Assembly: GCF_025934275.1 (NCBI RefSeq)
Contig: NZ_JAICYI010000026.1
Coordinates: 1 to 43,954, forward strand
Length of the DNA stretch: 43,954 nt
Source of the DNA: Phenylobacterium sp.
GTDB taxonomy: Bacteria > Pseudomonadota > Alphaproteobacteria > Caulobacterales > Caulobacteraceae
Reading direction: 5' to 3'
The first letter of the stretch is position 1; each line of letters opens with the position of its first letter. A model generated the notes under the pieces. It saw only the letters and a list, made by a program, of their open reading frames with translations. It had not been told where the DNA came from and did not search any database. Position numbers and translations under genes: made by a program. Positions 1 to 9,544 of the stretch are shown piece by piece.

Positions 1-3000
1 CCGCGCTCGCCGACACCATCAACGGGATGATCGAGACCCTCGCCACCTTCGCCGACCAGGTGACCAATGTGGCCCGCGAGGTGGGCATCGAGGGCAAGCT
101 CGGCGGCCAGGCGCGCGTGCCCGGCGCCGCCGGCCTGTGGCGGGACCTGACCGACAACGTCAACGAGCTGGCCGCCAACCTGACCACCCAGGTGCGCGCC
201 ATCGCAGAGGTCTCCACCGCGGTGACCAAGGGCGACCTGACGCGGTCGATCACCGTCGAAGCCTCCGGCGAGGTGGAGGAGCTGAAGAACAACATCAACG
301 AGATGATCCGCAACCTGCGCGAGCAGACGCTCAAGAACACGGAGCAGGACTGGCTGAAGACCAACCTCGCCCGGTTCACGCGGATGCTGCAGGGCGAGCG
401 GGACCTCTCGACGGTGTCGAACCTGGTGCTCTCCGAGCTCGCGCCGCTGATCAATGCGCAGCACGCGGTGTTCTACGTCACCGACCGCGACGAGGAGGGC
501 GGCACGGTCCTGAACCTGGCTGCGTCCTACGCCTTCAACTCACGCAAGCACCTGGCGAATTCGTTCAAGCTGCGCGAAGGGCTGATCGGCCAGTGCGCCT
601 ACGAGAAGAGCCGCATCCTGCTGACCAACGTGCCGCAGGACTACGTGCAGGTCTCCTCGGGCCTGGGCGAGGCGCCGCCGAGCAACATCATCGTCCTCCC
701 CGCCCTGTTCGAAGGCGAGGTGAAGGCGGTGATCGAGCTCGCCACCTTCGGCGAGTTCAACGAAACCCAGCAGCAGTTCCTGGACCAGCTGATGGAATCC
801 ATCGGCATCGTGCTCAACACGATCGCCGCCAACATGCGCACCGAGGGCCTGCTGAAGCAGTCGCAGCTGCTCACCTCCGAGCTGCAGGCGCAGCAGGAGG
901 AGCTGAAGAAGACCAACGACCGGCTGGAGCAGCAGGCCGCGTCTCTGCGGCAGTCGGAGGAGCTGCTCCGCGCCAAGCAGGAGGAGCTGCAGCAAACCAA
1001 CGCCGAGCTGCAGGAGAAGGCGCATCTGCTGTCCGTGCAGAACCAGCAAGTCGAGGCCAAGAACCGCGAGGTCGAACAGGCCAAGATCGCGCTGGAGGAC
1101 AAGGCCGAGCAGCTGGCGCTGACCTCGAAGTACAAGTCCGAGTTCCTGGCGAACATGAGCCACGAGCTGCGGACGCCGCTCAACTCGCTGCTGATCCTCT
1201 CCAAGCTGCTGGCCGACAACGGCCAGGGCAACCTGTCCGACAAGCAGGTGGAGTTCGCCCGCAACATCCACGACGCGGGCACCGACCTCCTGGGCCTGAT
1301 CAACGACATCCTCGACCTGTCGAAGATCGAGTCCGGCACGGTCACGCTGGACATCGGCGAGATGTCCTTCGCGAGCCTCAGCGACCATGTCGACCGCACC
1401 TTCGCGCAGGTCGCGGCCGACAAGAAGCTGGACTTCATCATCGACCTGGATCCGGCCCTGCCGCGGTCGATGTACACCGACGACAAGCGCCTGCAGCAGA
1501 TCATCAAGAACCTGCTGTCCAACGCCTTCAAGTTCACCGAGAAGGGCTCGGTCAAGCTGAAGGTCTCCCGCGCGCACGGCGGCTGGAACACCACCAACGA
1601 CCACCTCAACACCGCGGGGCAGGTGCTGGCCCTGTCGGTGGAGGATACCGGCATTGGCATCCCAGAGGACAAGCAGCGGATCATCTTCGAGGCCTTCCAG
1701 CAGGCCGACGGCACGACCAGCCGCAAGTACGGCGGCACGGGCCTCGGCCTTTCGATCAGTCGCGAGATCACCCGCCTGCTGGGCGGCGAGCTGAGGGTGA
1801 CGAGCACGCCGGGCCGCGGCTCGACCTTCACCCTCTACCTGCCGCTGAACTTCAGCCCGGCCCAGGCGCCGAGCCCGGCCGCCCGCGCGGCCGCGGCGGC
1901 GGCGCTGCCGCGGCCGATACTGCTGCCCTCGGCCTTCTCCGAGGAGCCGGTGGAAGCGGTGGCCGACGACCGCGACTCGATCGCCTCGTCGGACTCGGTG
2001 GTGCTGGTCGTCGAGGACGATCCGCGCTTCGCCTCGATCCTGCTGTCGCTGGTCCGCGAAAGCGGCTTCAAGGGCGTGGTCACCGGGGAAGGCTCCGCCG
2101 CGCCGTCGCTGGCGCGCCGCTTCGGACCTGACGCGGTGATGCTGGACATCGGTCTGCCGGACATGGACGGCCTGGCGCTGCTGGATCTCCTGAAGCGGAC
2201 GCCGGAGACGCGCCACATCCCGGTGCACGTGATCTCGGCGGACGATCAGAAGGGGCTCGGCCTGTCGATGGGCGCCTTCGGCTTCACCCACAAGCCGGTG
2301 GAGCGGGAGGTCGTGGTCTCGACCCTGCAGGGCGTCAAGAGCTTCGTCGACCGCGCGGACCGGCGCATCGTGCTGGTGGGCTCCGAGGGCGAGGCCGCCG
2401 AGACCCTGCGGCAGTGCTTCACGCAGGTGGAGCTGGTCGAGAGCCTGGCTCCGGTGCTCGCACGGCCCGCCGCAGAGCGACCGGATGGGTTGGTGATCGA
2501 AGCCTCGACGTTGCCCGCGACCCAACTGGTCGAGCTCATGAAACAGGCCGAGGGCCGCTGCGTCCCGGCGGTGGTGTTCGCGCCCGATGAGCTCGATCCA
2601 GACGACGATCGCCGGCTCAGATTGGCGGTGTTCGGCGGCCTGATCCGGCTGGCCCGCACGGCCGATCAGCTTGTCGACCAGGCGAGCCTGCTGCTGCACG
2701 AGCCGCTCGAGCGGCTGTCGCCGCCCGCCAAGGCGAAGCTCAACCAGAGCAAGCTGGACGATCCAGTGCTCGCTGGCCGCAAGATCGTGGTGATCGACGA
2801 CGACATCCGGAATATCTTCTCGCTGGCTTCGGCCCTGGAGGAGTACGGGATCGAGCTGAGCTACGCCGAGAGCGGCCGGGCGGGACTTGAGGTGCTCGAG
2901 AGCCAGCCGGACGTGGATGTCGTGCTGGTGGACATCATGATGCCCGACATGGACGGCTATGAGACCATCCGCGAGATCCGTTCGCGGGCGGGCATGACCG

Positions 3001-3197
3001 ACCTGCCGATCGTGGCGGTGACCGCCAAGGCCATGAAAGGGGACCGTCAGAAGTGCATCCAGGCGGGCGCCTCGGATTATGTCTCGAAGCCGGTGGACAT
3101 CGACCATCTGGTCTCGGTGCTCAGGGTCTCGATCCAGCGCGCCGACGCGATGAAGCTGGCGAGCGACACCGTGGTCATGATGCCGCAAGCGAGTTGA
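1..3197 (+). CDS. Hybrid sensor histidine kinase: HAMP repeats, GAF, kinase, receivers (5' end missing)
   Basis: The reading frame is open from the first base, so the N-terminus lies outside the window; residues are numbered from the Met at 27. Order seen: HAMP-repeat segments (about 1-105, with the recurring NNINEMI/DNVNEL pattern), a GAF domain (about 125-265), a long Gln/Glu/Leu-rich coiled coil (about 275-365), HisKA with His379 in NMSHELRTP, HATPase_c with an N-box (LLSNAFKF) and G-boxes ([15 protein letters not shown]), a receiver with Asp707, a degenerate receiver-like stretch (about 785-895) without an acceptor Asp, and a final receiver with Asp969. Tandem HAMP units in a hybrid kinase are typical of soluble osmo- or redox-type kinases; the ligand cannot be told. 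It autophosphorylates and passes phosphate to Asp. The next gene starts one base after the stop, so the two are surely co-transcribed. Confidence 0.9.
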   Translation, partial: ALADTINGMIETLATFADQVTNVAREVGIEGKLGGQARVPGAAGLWRDLTDNVNELAANLTTQVRAIAEVSTAVTKGDLTRSITVEASGEVEELKNNINEMIRNLREQTLKNTEQDWLKTNLARFTRMLQGERDLSTVSNLVLSELAPLINAQHAVFYVTDRDEEGGTVLNLAASYAFNSRKHLANSFKLREGLIGQCAYEKSRILLTNVPQDYVQVSSGLGEAPPSNIIVLPALFEGEVKAVIELATFGEFNETQQQFLDQLMESIGIVLNTIAANMRTEGLLKQSQLLTSELQAQQEELKKTNDRLEQQAASLRQSEELLRAKQEELQQTNAELQEKAHLLSVQNQQVEAKNREVEQAKIALEDKAEQLALTSKYKSEFLANMSHELRTPLNSLLILSKLLADNGQGNLSDKQVEFARNIHDAGTDLLGLINDILDLSKIESGTVTLDIGEMSFASLSDHVDRTFAQVAADKKLDFIIDLDPALPRSMYTDDKRLQQIIKNLLSNAFKFTEKGSVKLKVSRAHGGWNTTNDHLNTAGQVLALSVEDTGIGIPEDKQRIIFEAFQQADGTTSRKYGGTGLGLSISREITRLLGGELRVTSTPGRGSTFTLYLPLNFSPAQAPSPAARAAAAAALPRPILLPSAFSEEPVEAVADDRDSIASSDSVVLVVEDDPRFASILLSLVRESGFKGVVTGEGSAAPSLARRFGPDAVMLDIGLPDMDGLALLDLLKRTPETRHIPVHVISADDQKGLGLSMGAFGFTHKPVEREVVVSTLQGVKSFVDRADRRIVLVGSEGEAAETLRQCFTQVELVESLAPVLARPAAERPDGLVIEASTLPATQLVELMKQAEGRCVPAVVFAPDELDPDDDRRLRLAVFGGLIRLARTADQLVDQASLLLHEPLERLSPPAKAKLNQSKLDDPVLAGRKIVVIDDDIRNIFSLASALEEYGIELSYAESGRAGLEVLESQPDVDVVLVDIMMPDMDGYETIREIRSRAGMTDLPIVAVTAKAMKGDRQKCIQAGASDYVSKPVDIDHLVSVLRVSIQRADAMKLASDTVVMMPQAS

Positions 3198-3198
3198 T

Positions 3199-5310
3199 GT
3201 GAGCCGAGCCGTACGGACCAGTACTGCGGCTTCCAGGTGGCGGCCCGAGCCGGTTGCTCCGCCTGACCTGGAGGGGCCGCTCGAGGCGCGAATCCTGGTC
3301 GTCGACGACGACGAGCGGAACGCCTTCGCCGCCGTGCAGGCCCTGGAGGAGCTGGGCCACGAACTGGTGGTCGCACGCTCCGGCGAGGAGGCGCTCAAGC
3401 GCCTGCTGACCGAAGAGTTCGCGGTCATCCTGCTCGACCTGCACATGCCGGGCATGGACGGCTACGAGACGGCGCAGTTCATCCGCTCGCGGCGGCGCAC
3501 GGCACGAACGCCGATCGTCTTCCTGACCGCGATCTTCCGCGACGAGGCGCACGTGTTCCAGGCCTATTCGGCCGGCGCGGTGGATGTGGTCTTCAAGCCG
3601 GTGGACCCGTTCATCCTGAAGTCCAAGGTGCAGGTCCTGGTCGACCTCTACCTGAAGACAGAGGAGGTGAAGCGCCAAGCGGCCTACCAGCAGTGGCTGA
3701 TCGACGAGCACGACCGGGTGAAGGCCGAGAAGGCGCTGGCCGAGCGGGCGCTGCGGGAGACCGAGGCGCGGCAGGAGGCGATCCTCAAGCATCTGCCGAT
3801 CGTGATCCATTCGCGCAGCATCGAGCCGCCGTTCGCGCCGCTCTTCGTCTCCGAGGCAGTGAAGGACATCACCGGCTTTCCCGCCTCCCGTTTCGTGGAG
3901 CAGCCGAACTTCGGCTCCAGCCGCGTCCACCCGGACGACCTGGCGATGGTTGTCGAGCGCGTTTCGGAGGCGGCGAAGACCGGCTTCTACAGCGTGGAAT
4001 TCCGCTGGCAGTGCGCCGACGGCCAGTACCGCATCCTGCAGGACACCGGCGTCGCCGCGCCGAGTCTCGACGGGGAGGCCCGCGAGATCTTCGGTGTCAT
4101 TCTCGACGCCACCGACCGCAAGCATCTCGAGGAACAACTGACCCAGGCGCGCAAGATGGAGGCGGTGGGCCAGCTCACCGGCGGGGTCGCGCACGACTTC
4201 AACAACCTGCTCACCGTGGTGCTCGGCAATATCGACATGCTGGCGCGCAAGGCCGAGGACGAAGCCCGCCGCGCGCGCCGCATCGACGCCATCCGCCAGG
4301 CCACCGAGCGCGGCCGCGACCTCACGCGCCAGTTGCTCGCCTTCTCGCGCCGGCAGCACCTCTCGCCGGTCAGCCTGGATGTGAACACCTTGATCCGGGA
4401 TTTCACCCCGCTCATCCACCAGGCGGTCGGCGAGGCGGTGACCCTGGAGGTGAAGCTTTCCGATCAACCGCTGTATGCACACATCGACCCGACGCAGCTC
4501 GAGACCGCGCTCCTCAACCTGGCGGTCAACGCCCGCGACGCCATGCCGAGCGGCGGTTTGCTGGCGATCGACAGCCGTCTGGAAGGCCCGGCCGGCGGCC
4601 CCGAGCAGGTGGTGATCGAGGTGCGCGACACCGGCGTCGGCATGAGCCCGGAGGTCCGCGAGCGGGTGTTCGAGCCGTTCTTCACCACCAAGGAGGTCGG
4701 CAAGGGCTCGGGGCTCGGCCTGTCGCAGGTCTACGGTTTCGTCCGCCAGTCGGACGGTGACGTGCGGGTCAAGAGCGCGCCCGGCGAGGGCACCACCTTC
4801 CAGCTCCGCCTGCCGGCCAGCGAGGCGCCCGCCGAAACGGCGCCGCCGGCGGAGCCGCCACCCGCAGCCGAAGGCGGCGATGAGCGCATCCTGCTGGTCG
4901 AGGACGATCCTACGGTCCTGGCCCTGACGCTCGATATGCTGTCCAGTCTCGGCTACCAGGTCACCACCGCCACCCACGGCGCCGAGGCGCTGGACATCGT
5001 CCGCTCCGACGCGCGCATCGACCTGCTGTTCACCGACGTGGTCATGCCGGGCGGCGTGAGCGGATTGGAGCTGGCGCGGGCCGCGCGCGAAACCCGGCCC
5101 GGACTTCCCGTGCTGCTGACCTCCGGGTTCATGGGCGAGGGCGCGGTGTTGGAGACCGCCGAGTTCCCGCTGCTCGACAAGCCCTATGAGACCTCGGCGC
5201 TCGCAACCAAGCTTCGCCGCATCCTGAACCCCACGAAGCGCAAGGCGGGGCGAGGCTCGGGCGGCCGGCGCCATTCGGTGGATGCGGATTCCTCGGTGGC
5301 GGCGGAGTAG
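3199..5310 (+). CDS. Receiver-PAS-histidine kinase-receiver hybrid protein
   Basis: A 703-residue protein. The N-terminal receiver (about 32-150) has the DDD acid cluster, acceptor Asp80 in LLDLHMPGMDG and the KPVD switch lysine. A short coiled coil follows, then a PAS/PAC fold (about 195-315), HisKA with His332 in GGVAHDFNN, HATPase_c (DTGVGMSP, GSGLGLS) and a C-terminal receiver with Asp613 in LFTDVVMPGG. The kinase core is of the AHDFNNLL subtype. The GTG start at 3199 follows the preceding kinase stop by one base; no strong ribosome site is visible, so translational coupling is likely. An N-terminal receiver on a kinase suggests it takes phosphate from the upstream hybrid kinase and relays it onward; that is inference. 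No output DNA-binding domain is present. Confidence 0.9.
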   Translation: MSRAVRTSTAASRWRPEPVAPPDLEGPLEARILVVDDDERNAFAAVQALEELGHELVVARSGEEALKRLLTEEFAVILLDLHMPGMDGYETAQFIRSRRRTARTPIVFLTAIFRDEAHVFQAYSAGAVDVVFKPVDPFILKSKVQVLVDLYLKTEEVKRQAAYQQWLIDEHDRVKAEKALAERALRETEARQEAILKHLPIVIHSRSIEPPFAPLFVSEAVKDITGFPASRFVEQPNFGSSRVHPDDLAMVVERVSEAAKTGFYSVEFRWQCADGQYRILQDTGVAAPSLDGEAREIFGVILDATDRKHLEEQLTQARKMEAVGQLTGGVAHDFNNLLTVVLGNIDMLARKAEDEARRARRIDAIRQATERGRDLTRQLLAFSRRQHLSPVSLDVNTLIRDFTPLIHQAVGEAVTLEVKLSDQPLYAHIDPTQLETALLNLAVNARDAMPSGGLLAIDSRLEGPAGGPEQVVIEVRDTGVGMSPEVRERVFEPFFTTKEVGKGSGLGLSQVYGFVRQSDGDVRVKSAPGEGTTFQLRLPASEAPAETAPPAEPPPAAEGGDERILLVEDDPTVLALTLDMLSSLGYQVTTATHGAEALDIVRSDARIDLLFTDVVMPGGVSGLELARAARETRPGLPVLLTSGFMGEGAVLETAEFPLLDKPYETSALATKLRRILNPTKRKAGRGSGGRRHSVDADSSVAAE

Positions 5311-5330
5311 CCCGGCCGGGCCGGATCGCC

Positions 5331-6410
5331 TCAAGCCATCGGGATGGCGAAGGGGATGATGCGCGCCTCGTAGATCGTGCGGCCGCCGGGTTCGAGATCG
5401 ACCATTCCGGTCGCCACATCGCGCGGCCACTCGCGGCCGTAGGGATCGGCGAGGTTGAACTGCGGCTCGACCACGACGAAGGCCTGATCGGGCGGCGCAT
5501 AGACCTGCACGGCCCTGACCGCCGACGACGGGGAGACAATCCGAAGTCCGACGCCGGCGGCGGGATCGAGGATCCGGGCTTCGAGCAGGCCGTCTCGCCT
5601 GGCGAGCTCGGTGAAGCAGTCGTCGAGATAGCGGTCGCCGAGCGCCGCGCCGTCCTTGGCCGAGAAGTCGTAGTCCGACCCGCCGGTCGGCAGCACGCGC
5701 CCGGTGGGCAGCACCTGCTGGTAATTGTCGACCTCCACGCGCGCGGCCGCCGCCAGATGCAATCGCGCCTGTTCGCGGCGGCCGCTCGGCAGGGCGAAGT
5801 AGGGGTGCCAGCCGACGCCGAGGGGCAGGTGTCCAGGGCCGCGGTTGGCGACCGAGACCTGGACCGAGAGGCCGCCGCCGGCGAGGCGCCAGACGACTTC
5901 GATCTCGGCCGACCCTGGCCAGCCGCAGCCGAAGTCGCCGGCGGACAGGCGGCCCGTGAGCCGATCGGGTGACGGCTGCTCGTGCTCGAACGCCTTGTCG
6001 AGAATCAGCCCGTGCATGGCGTACTCGTCGCGCGCGGGGCCGCCTCCCCAGTTCGCCGGCAGCCGGACCGGTTGGCCGGCGACGGTGGTGGCGATCTCCC
6101 GCGCGCCGGCGACGCGCGCGCCGGTGATGCGGTTGGCGTAGGGGACCAGGATGGCGCCGCCGAAGCTGAACGATTTGTCGCCGTTGAAGTCGTCCGGCCC
6201 GCCCGAGAGCGCCTGCGCGGCCACGGCTGGCGCGGGCGCGTGGATGGCGTCCACCACCTCGCCCGACGGCAGGCGCAGCCTCGCCTGCAACAGCATCATG
6301 CCGCGCCCGGGGAGCACCTCGGCCGCCAGCAACGCCGGCCCTTCGGCCGGCGCGTCCCGGGCCTCGAGCACCATCACCGGCGCGCCGCCGATCGTCAGCG
6401 GCGCGTTCAT
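5331..6410 (-). CDS. Aldose 1-epimerase (mutarotase)-like protein
   Basis: A 359-residue protein of the galactose-mutarotase fold. Aldose 1-epimerases interconvert the alpha and beta anomers of free aldoses. Family signatures seen are the PYANRI segment near the N-terminal third and GVGWHPYF, which carries the usual catalytic histidine. The frame stays open further upstream, but the ATG at 6410 overlaps the stop of the upstream glycosidase as ATGA, which makes it the natural start and argues for translational coupling. Supplying the correct anomer to a sugar 1-dehydrogenase fits the nearby lactonase and dehydrogenase. The exact sugar is not shown by sequence; galactose is inferred from dgoK/dgoA downstream. 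The related YihR/YphB-type epimerases are the alternative. Confidence 0.85.
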   Translation of the reverse strand: MNAPLTIGGAPVMVLEARDAPAEGPALLAAEVLPGRGMMLLQARLRLPSGEVVDAIHAPAPAVAAQALSGGPDDFNGDKSFSFGGAILVPYANRITGARVAGAREIATTVAGQPVRLPANWGGGPARDEYAMHGLILDKAFEHEQPSPDRLTGRLSAGDFGCGWPGSAEIEVVWRLAGGGLSVQVSVANRGPGHLPLGVGWHPYFALPSGRREQARLHLAAAARVEVDNYQQVLPTGRVLPTGGSDYDFSAKDGAALGDRYLDDCFTELARRDGLLEARILDPAAGVGLRIVSPSSAVRAVQVYAPPDQAFVVVEPQFNLADPYGREWPRDVATGMVDLEPGGRTIYEARIIPFAIPMA

Positions 6411-7711
6411 CGACTGGCGCTGGCTTCGCCTCGCTCGTTCGCGTCCAGCTCGACGGCGCGTAGGTGGCGGGCGTCGGCGCGCTGCCGCTGGGCCGAGCCC
6501 TGCTCGTGCTCGGACGGCGGCACCACGGGAACGGTGAGGCAGACGCTCTGGGTGGGGAGCACCTCGCCCCAGTCGGCGATCAGCTGCCTGTAGCTGATGC
6601 CCACCGGGCGGATATCGCGGTTGAGGTCGTAGAGTCCCACCGGGTGGACCCGGTCGCGTTTCTCGCGGAGGGCATTGTCCCAGTCGATCTGGTCGGTCAG
6701 CGAGTACCAGGTGAAGCCGACGGTCGGCACCCCGTCGTTGCGGACCCGCAGAACGTTGGCCCACTCCTTCCACAGCCAGTTGACCGCCTCGTCGCCGTTC
6801 GGGCCCTCGGCGATGTTGGTCTCGGTGTGCATCACGGGCAGTCGGTAGCGGCTGTAGTACTGCCGGGTGATCTCCGAATAGCCGAAGATCTCGCCGGAGG
6901 CCCGGGTCTCGCCGGTCTCGGAAATGCGGTGCTCGTTGGTCCAGTAGTAGTCGTTGCCGAGGATGCAGTGATGATGCAGGGAGTTGCCGAGGAAGAAGTG
7001 GTACTCGTCACGCGTCATGCCGTTGTCCACCAGGTACTCGTACATCTCCGAGTCGACGCGGTGGCCGTAGTTGAGGTCCAGCGACAGGAACCGGCGTGAG
7101 TTCTCGATCTCCGCCGGCTTGATCGCCGCGGGATTCTCCGCGTGGAAATACTCCGAGGATTCCGACTGGATGAAGATGGCGTCGGCGCGGACCTTCAGGA
7201 TCTCCTGCATGGCGCGCACGTTCGCCTTCACGATGTGCTTCAGGGCGGTGACGAAGGTCTGATCGCTCGTGCCTTCCTCGTTCCACCAGCCGTACTTGGC
7301 CGAGAACAGGGCGCAGATGAACATCTCGTTGACCGGCGTGTAGAGCTGAACCCACGGAAACCGCCGCGCAAACGCCGCCGCGTAGCGGGCGAACAACTCT
7401 GGGAAATCCGGATTCTGGAAGTCGCCCAGCCAGTCGGGCACGCCGAAGTGGCAGAGGTCGACGATCGGGATGATGTCGCGCCGCTTCAGCTCGGCGAAGG
7501 TGATGTCGGCGAATTCCCAGTCGTAGCGGTCCGGCCCGGTCAGCGTCGTGTACAGGGGCGGGCCGTAGCGCAGGAAGCGCAGGCCCAGCTCCTCGACGAG
7601 CTCGAAGTCCTTGCGCCAGTAGCGGTAGTGGCCGCAGGACTCCATCTGGTCCACGCGGATCCGGCCGCCCTTGATCTTGGGGATGGAATTCTCGATCCCC
7701 GTGGCGAACAT
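6407..7711 (-). CDS. Glycoside hydrolase family 1-like protein
   Basis: A 434-residue predicted (beta/alpha)8 protein. The TPVNEM segment (Glu129) corresponds to the acid/base of clan GH-A enzymes, and the MHTETN segment (Glu297) lies where the nucleophile ITENG sits in family 1. Both are diverged from classical beta-glucosidases, so substrate prediction is weak; a beta-galactosidase or beta-glucosidase role is an inference from the adjacent mutarotase and galactose genes. No signal peptide is visible, so it is probably cytoplasmic. The last 45 or so residues are Arg/Glu/Ala-rich and look like a non-conserved tail. The start is the ATG at 7711 with GGAGG about 14 bases upstream. Its N-terminal half resembles the glycosidase half of the fusion protein at 14482-16734. 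Confidence 0.75.
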   Translation of the reverse strand: MFATGIENSIPKIKGGRIRVDQMESCGHYRYWRKDFELVEELGLRFLRYGPPLYTTLTGPDRYDWEFADITFAELKRRDIIPIVDLCHFGVPDWLGDFQNPDFPELFARYAAAFARRFPWVQLYTPVNEMFICALFSAKYGWWNEEGTSDQTFVTALKHIVKANVRAMQEILKVRADAIFIQSESSEYFHAENPAAIKPAEIENSRRFLSLDLNYGHRVDSEMYEYLVDNGMTRDEYHFFLGNSLHHHCILGNDYYWTNEHRISETGETRASGEIFGYSEITRQYYSRYRLPVMHTETNIAEGPNGDEAVNWLWKEWANVLRVRNDGVPTVGFTWYSLTDQIDWDNALREKRDRVHPVGLYDLNRDIRPVGISYRQLIADWGEVLPTQSVCLTVPVVPPSEHEQGSAQRQRADARHLRAVELDANERGEASASR

Positions 7712-7829
7712 GAAAGCGGAGATGGCGCATCCTCCGGATTTGCGCGCTTTATGAGCCGCACCCCAAGCCTAGAACACCAAGTGCGGGCCGTGGGTTCAAT
7801 GGTCTTGGCGGCGCCGCCCCTGGCCGGCC

Positions 7830-8060
7830 CTAGTCCTCCGCCGGCTGCCCGTTGATCTTACGACAGCGCGAGACCAGGGCCAGGTGATCCACGCCGCTCT
7901 GGACGTTGCGCACCCAGGCTTTGTCGCCGTGCACGGCGATGACCTCGAAATGCGGATAGAGGTTCGCGCCGGTGCGCACGAGATCGCCCACGCTGATGAT
8001 CTCGTCGTACCCGCGTTCGTGGCTGATCGCGAACACGTCCGAATAGCTCGACAGAGTCAT
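7830..8060 (-). CDS. Small hypothetical protein, 76 residues
   Basis: I do not recognise a family. The frame is open to 8129, but the ATG at 8060 (protein beginning MTLSSYSDVF) is preceded by GGAAGGG about nine bases upstream and is the better start. The protein is soluble, with no signal peptide or membrane span, and rich in short beta-type segments (EIISVGDLVR, FEVIAVHGDKAWVR, HLALVSRCRKI). This could be a small barrel like those of other short alphaproteobacterial proteins handling stress or binding partners; that is only a fold impression. It is divergent from the lactonase gene at 8213. The codon usage is compatible with a real gene. Confidence 0.55.
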   Translation of the reverse strand: MTLSSYSDVFAISHERGYDEIISVGDLVRTGANLYPHFEVIAVHGDKAWVRNVQSGVDHLALVSRCRKINGQPAED

Positions 8061-8212
8061 CTCCGGGGCACCCTTCCCGATTCGTCGAATTAGATAGTAG
8101 CCCGGTGACTCTGAACGGTATCCAAACACGCCTAGTCAGGTTGTCGCAGCATGGTGACGCTTCCTCGGCCCCGATCGTACCGGGCGGCTGTGGAGGCGTC
8201 GGGAGTGAGCTC

Positions 8213-9070
8213 ATGGATGGCGTCCGTTGCGTCGTGGATTCGCAAGACAAATTGGGCGAGGGCCCCTGCTGGTCGCCGCGCGAAGGACGGCTCTACTGGT
8301 TCGACATCAAGGGCCGGAAGCTCAATTGGCACGAGCCGGAGAGCGGCCGCTTTGGGCGCTACGACCTGCCGATGCGCGCAAGCGCCGCAGCGCCCAGGAC
8401 GGCCGGCGGGCTGTTGCTGGCCACCGAGCGCGGACTCGCGTTCTTCGACCCCGGTTCCGGGAAGACGGATCTGCGGCAGCCGATGGACCTCGGAGCGGGG
8501 TTCCGGTCGAACGACGCGGCGATGTGCGTCGACGGCTGCTTCTGGTGGTCGAGCATGGACGACGACGGCGGCAAGCGGCCCGGCGTCATCTTCCGCACCC
8601 GCCCCGGCGGCTTCACCGAGCCGGTGATCGAGGGGATCCACATCTCCAACAGCCTGGGCATGAGCCCAGACGGCGCACGGCTCTACCTGGCCGACACCAA
8701 GCTCTCGACGATCTGGGCCTATGATCCGCAGGACCTTTCGAAGCGGAGGGTGTTCGCCACGACCAAGGGGCAGAACGGCGGCCCGGACGGCTCGGCGGTC
8801 GACGTTGCCGGCTTCCTCTGGAACGCCCATTGGGGCGAGTGGAAGGTGGTCCGCTACGCGCCCGACGGCTCGGTCGACCGGGTGATCAAGATGCCCGTCG
8901 AGCAGCCTTCCTGCTGCTGTTTTGGCGGCCCGGACCGCAGCATCCTCTTCGTCACCAGCGCCTGGGAGGGACTCACGGACGCCGCCCGCGCCGGGCAGCC
9001 CCACTCCGGCAGCCTGTTCGCGCTCGATCCGGGCGTCAGAGGGCTCGAAACGCCGCTGTTCGCGGCGTAA
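8213..9070 (+). CDS. SMP-30/gluconolactonase family sugar lactonase
   Basis: A 285-residue six-bladed beta-propeller. It hydrolyses aldono-lactones made by sugar 1-dehydrogenases. The metal and substrate residues known for SMP-30 line up: Glu16 in LGEGPCW, Asn100 in FRSNDA, Asn146 in ISNSLG and Asp192 in GPDGSAVD. The ATG at 8213 is preceded by GGGAG seven bases upstream; the longer open frame from 8105 adds a low-quality leader and is rejected. The gene sits between the mutarotase/glycosidase pair and the dehydratase-SDR-dgoK-dgoA operon, so galactono-lactone is the likely substrate (inference). Arabino- or xylono-lactone are alternatives because these enzymes are promiscuous. Confidence 0.88.
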   Translation: MDGVRCVVDSQDKLGEGPCWSPREGRLYWFDIKGRKLNWHEPESGRFGRYDLPMRASAAAPRTAGGLLLATERGLAFFDPGSGKTDLRQPMDLGAGFRSNDAAMCVDGCFWWSSMDDDGGKRPGVIFRTRPGGFTEPVIEGIHISNSLGMSPDGARLYLADTKLSTIWAYDPQDLSKRRVFATTKGQNGGPDGSAVDVAGFLWNAHWGEWKVVRYAPDGSVDRVIKMPVEQPSCCCFGGPDRSILFVTSAWEGLTDAARAGQPHSGSLFALDPGVRGLETPLFAA

Positions 9071-9097
9071 GGCGCCAGGCGCCCACGATCGGAATCG

Positions 9098-9535
9098 TCA
9101 GGCATCGGGCGGGACGGCCGGCTCGGGAAGGATCGGCGACGTGGAATCCATGTAGGTCAGCCACTCCGCCCAGACGGTGTGGGTATGGCGTAGCGTGAGC
9201 CGGATGCGGCACGTCAGCTCCTGCGAGCCGCGGATGGTGCCGCCGGACCATCGCTCGAACACCGCCGCGCACTCCGCGTCGCGATAGGCCGCCCAGGCGC
9301 GCTCGGCGGCCGCAAAGCCGCGACGGGCCCGCTCGGCTGCCGGATCCTCGCCGGTCTCGTCGCGCAGCCGCCTTTCGGCCGCGGCCACATAGCGGGCGAG
9401 ATCGGCCTCGGCGCGGGTGAGCCGTTCGGCCAGGCACTGCTCGACGGCGGGGGTCGTGGCCCCGGAGCATGGCGGCGGCTCTGCGGAGCGCCCACCGGCG
9501 ACGCTGGCGGCCAACACGAGGGCGAGCATGGGCAT
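9098..9535 (-). CDS. LprI-like (DUF1311) exported protein
   Basis: A 145-residue protein with a short hydrophobic start (LALVLAASVAGG) ending near an A-E-P boundary, consistent with export to the periplasm although the n-region lacks basic residues. The mature part has the DUF1311/LprI pattern: a Cys near the N-terminus, a helical stretch with repeated A-E/R, the motif RAWAAYRDAECAA, and a later Cys (ELTCR) that could disulfide-bond. LprI of mycobacteria is a lysozyme inhibitor; for most members the role is unknown. The gene begins nine bases after the parA-like gene and is probably co-transcribed with it. No link to sugar metabolism is evident. Confidence 0.75.
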   Translation of the reverse strand: MPMLALVLAASVAGGRSAEPPPCSGATTPAVEQCLAERLTRAEADLARYVAAAERRLRDETGEDPAAERARRGFAAAERAWAAYRDAECAAVFERWSGGTIRGSQELTCRIRLTLRHTHTVWAEWLTYMDSTSPILPEPAVPPDA

Positions 9536-9544
9536 TTCGGCGGT

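Noticed and set aside
540..3455. Very long open frame on the minus strand opposite the hybrid kinase (971 codons)
   Set aside because: It is an antisense shadow in GC-rich coding DNA: Arg/Gln/Leu/His-rich, no domains, no ribosome site, while the plus strand has unmistakable kinase domains.
5310..5321. GCCCGGCCGGGC palindrome between the convergent kinase and epimerase genes as a terminator
   Set aside because: It has no loop and no T-run, and such palindromes are expected by chance in this base composition.
3175..5430. 751-codon minus-strand open frame opposite the second kinase
   Set aside because: Same reason: low-complexity shadow with no recognisable motif, and it spans the boundary between two real genes.
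6407..7711. The two family-1-like proteins as a recent gene duplication
   Set aside because: They share only scattered motifs (TPxNE, general barrel pattern) and different flanking domains, so any duplication is old.
8080..8090. ATTCGTCGAAT palindrome between the 76-residue gene and the lactonase
   Set aside because: It is only 11 bases with no second copy or nearby promoter, too short to call.
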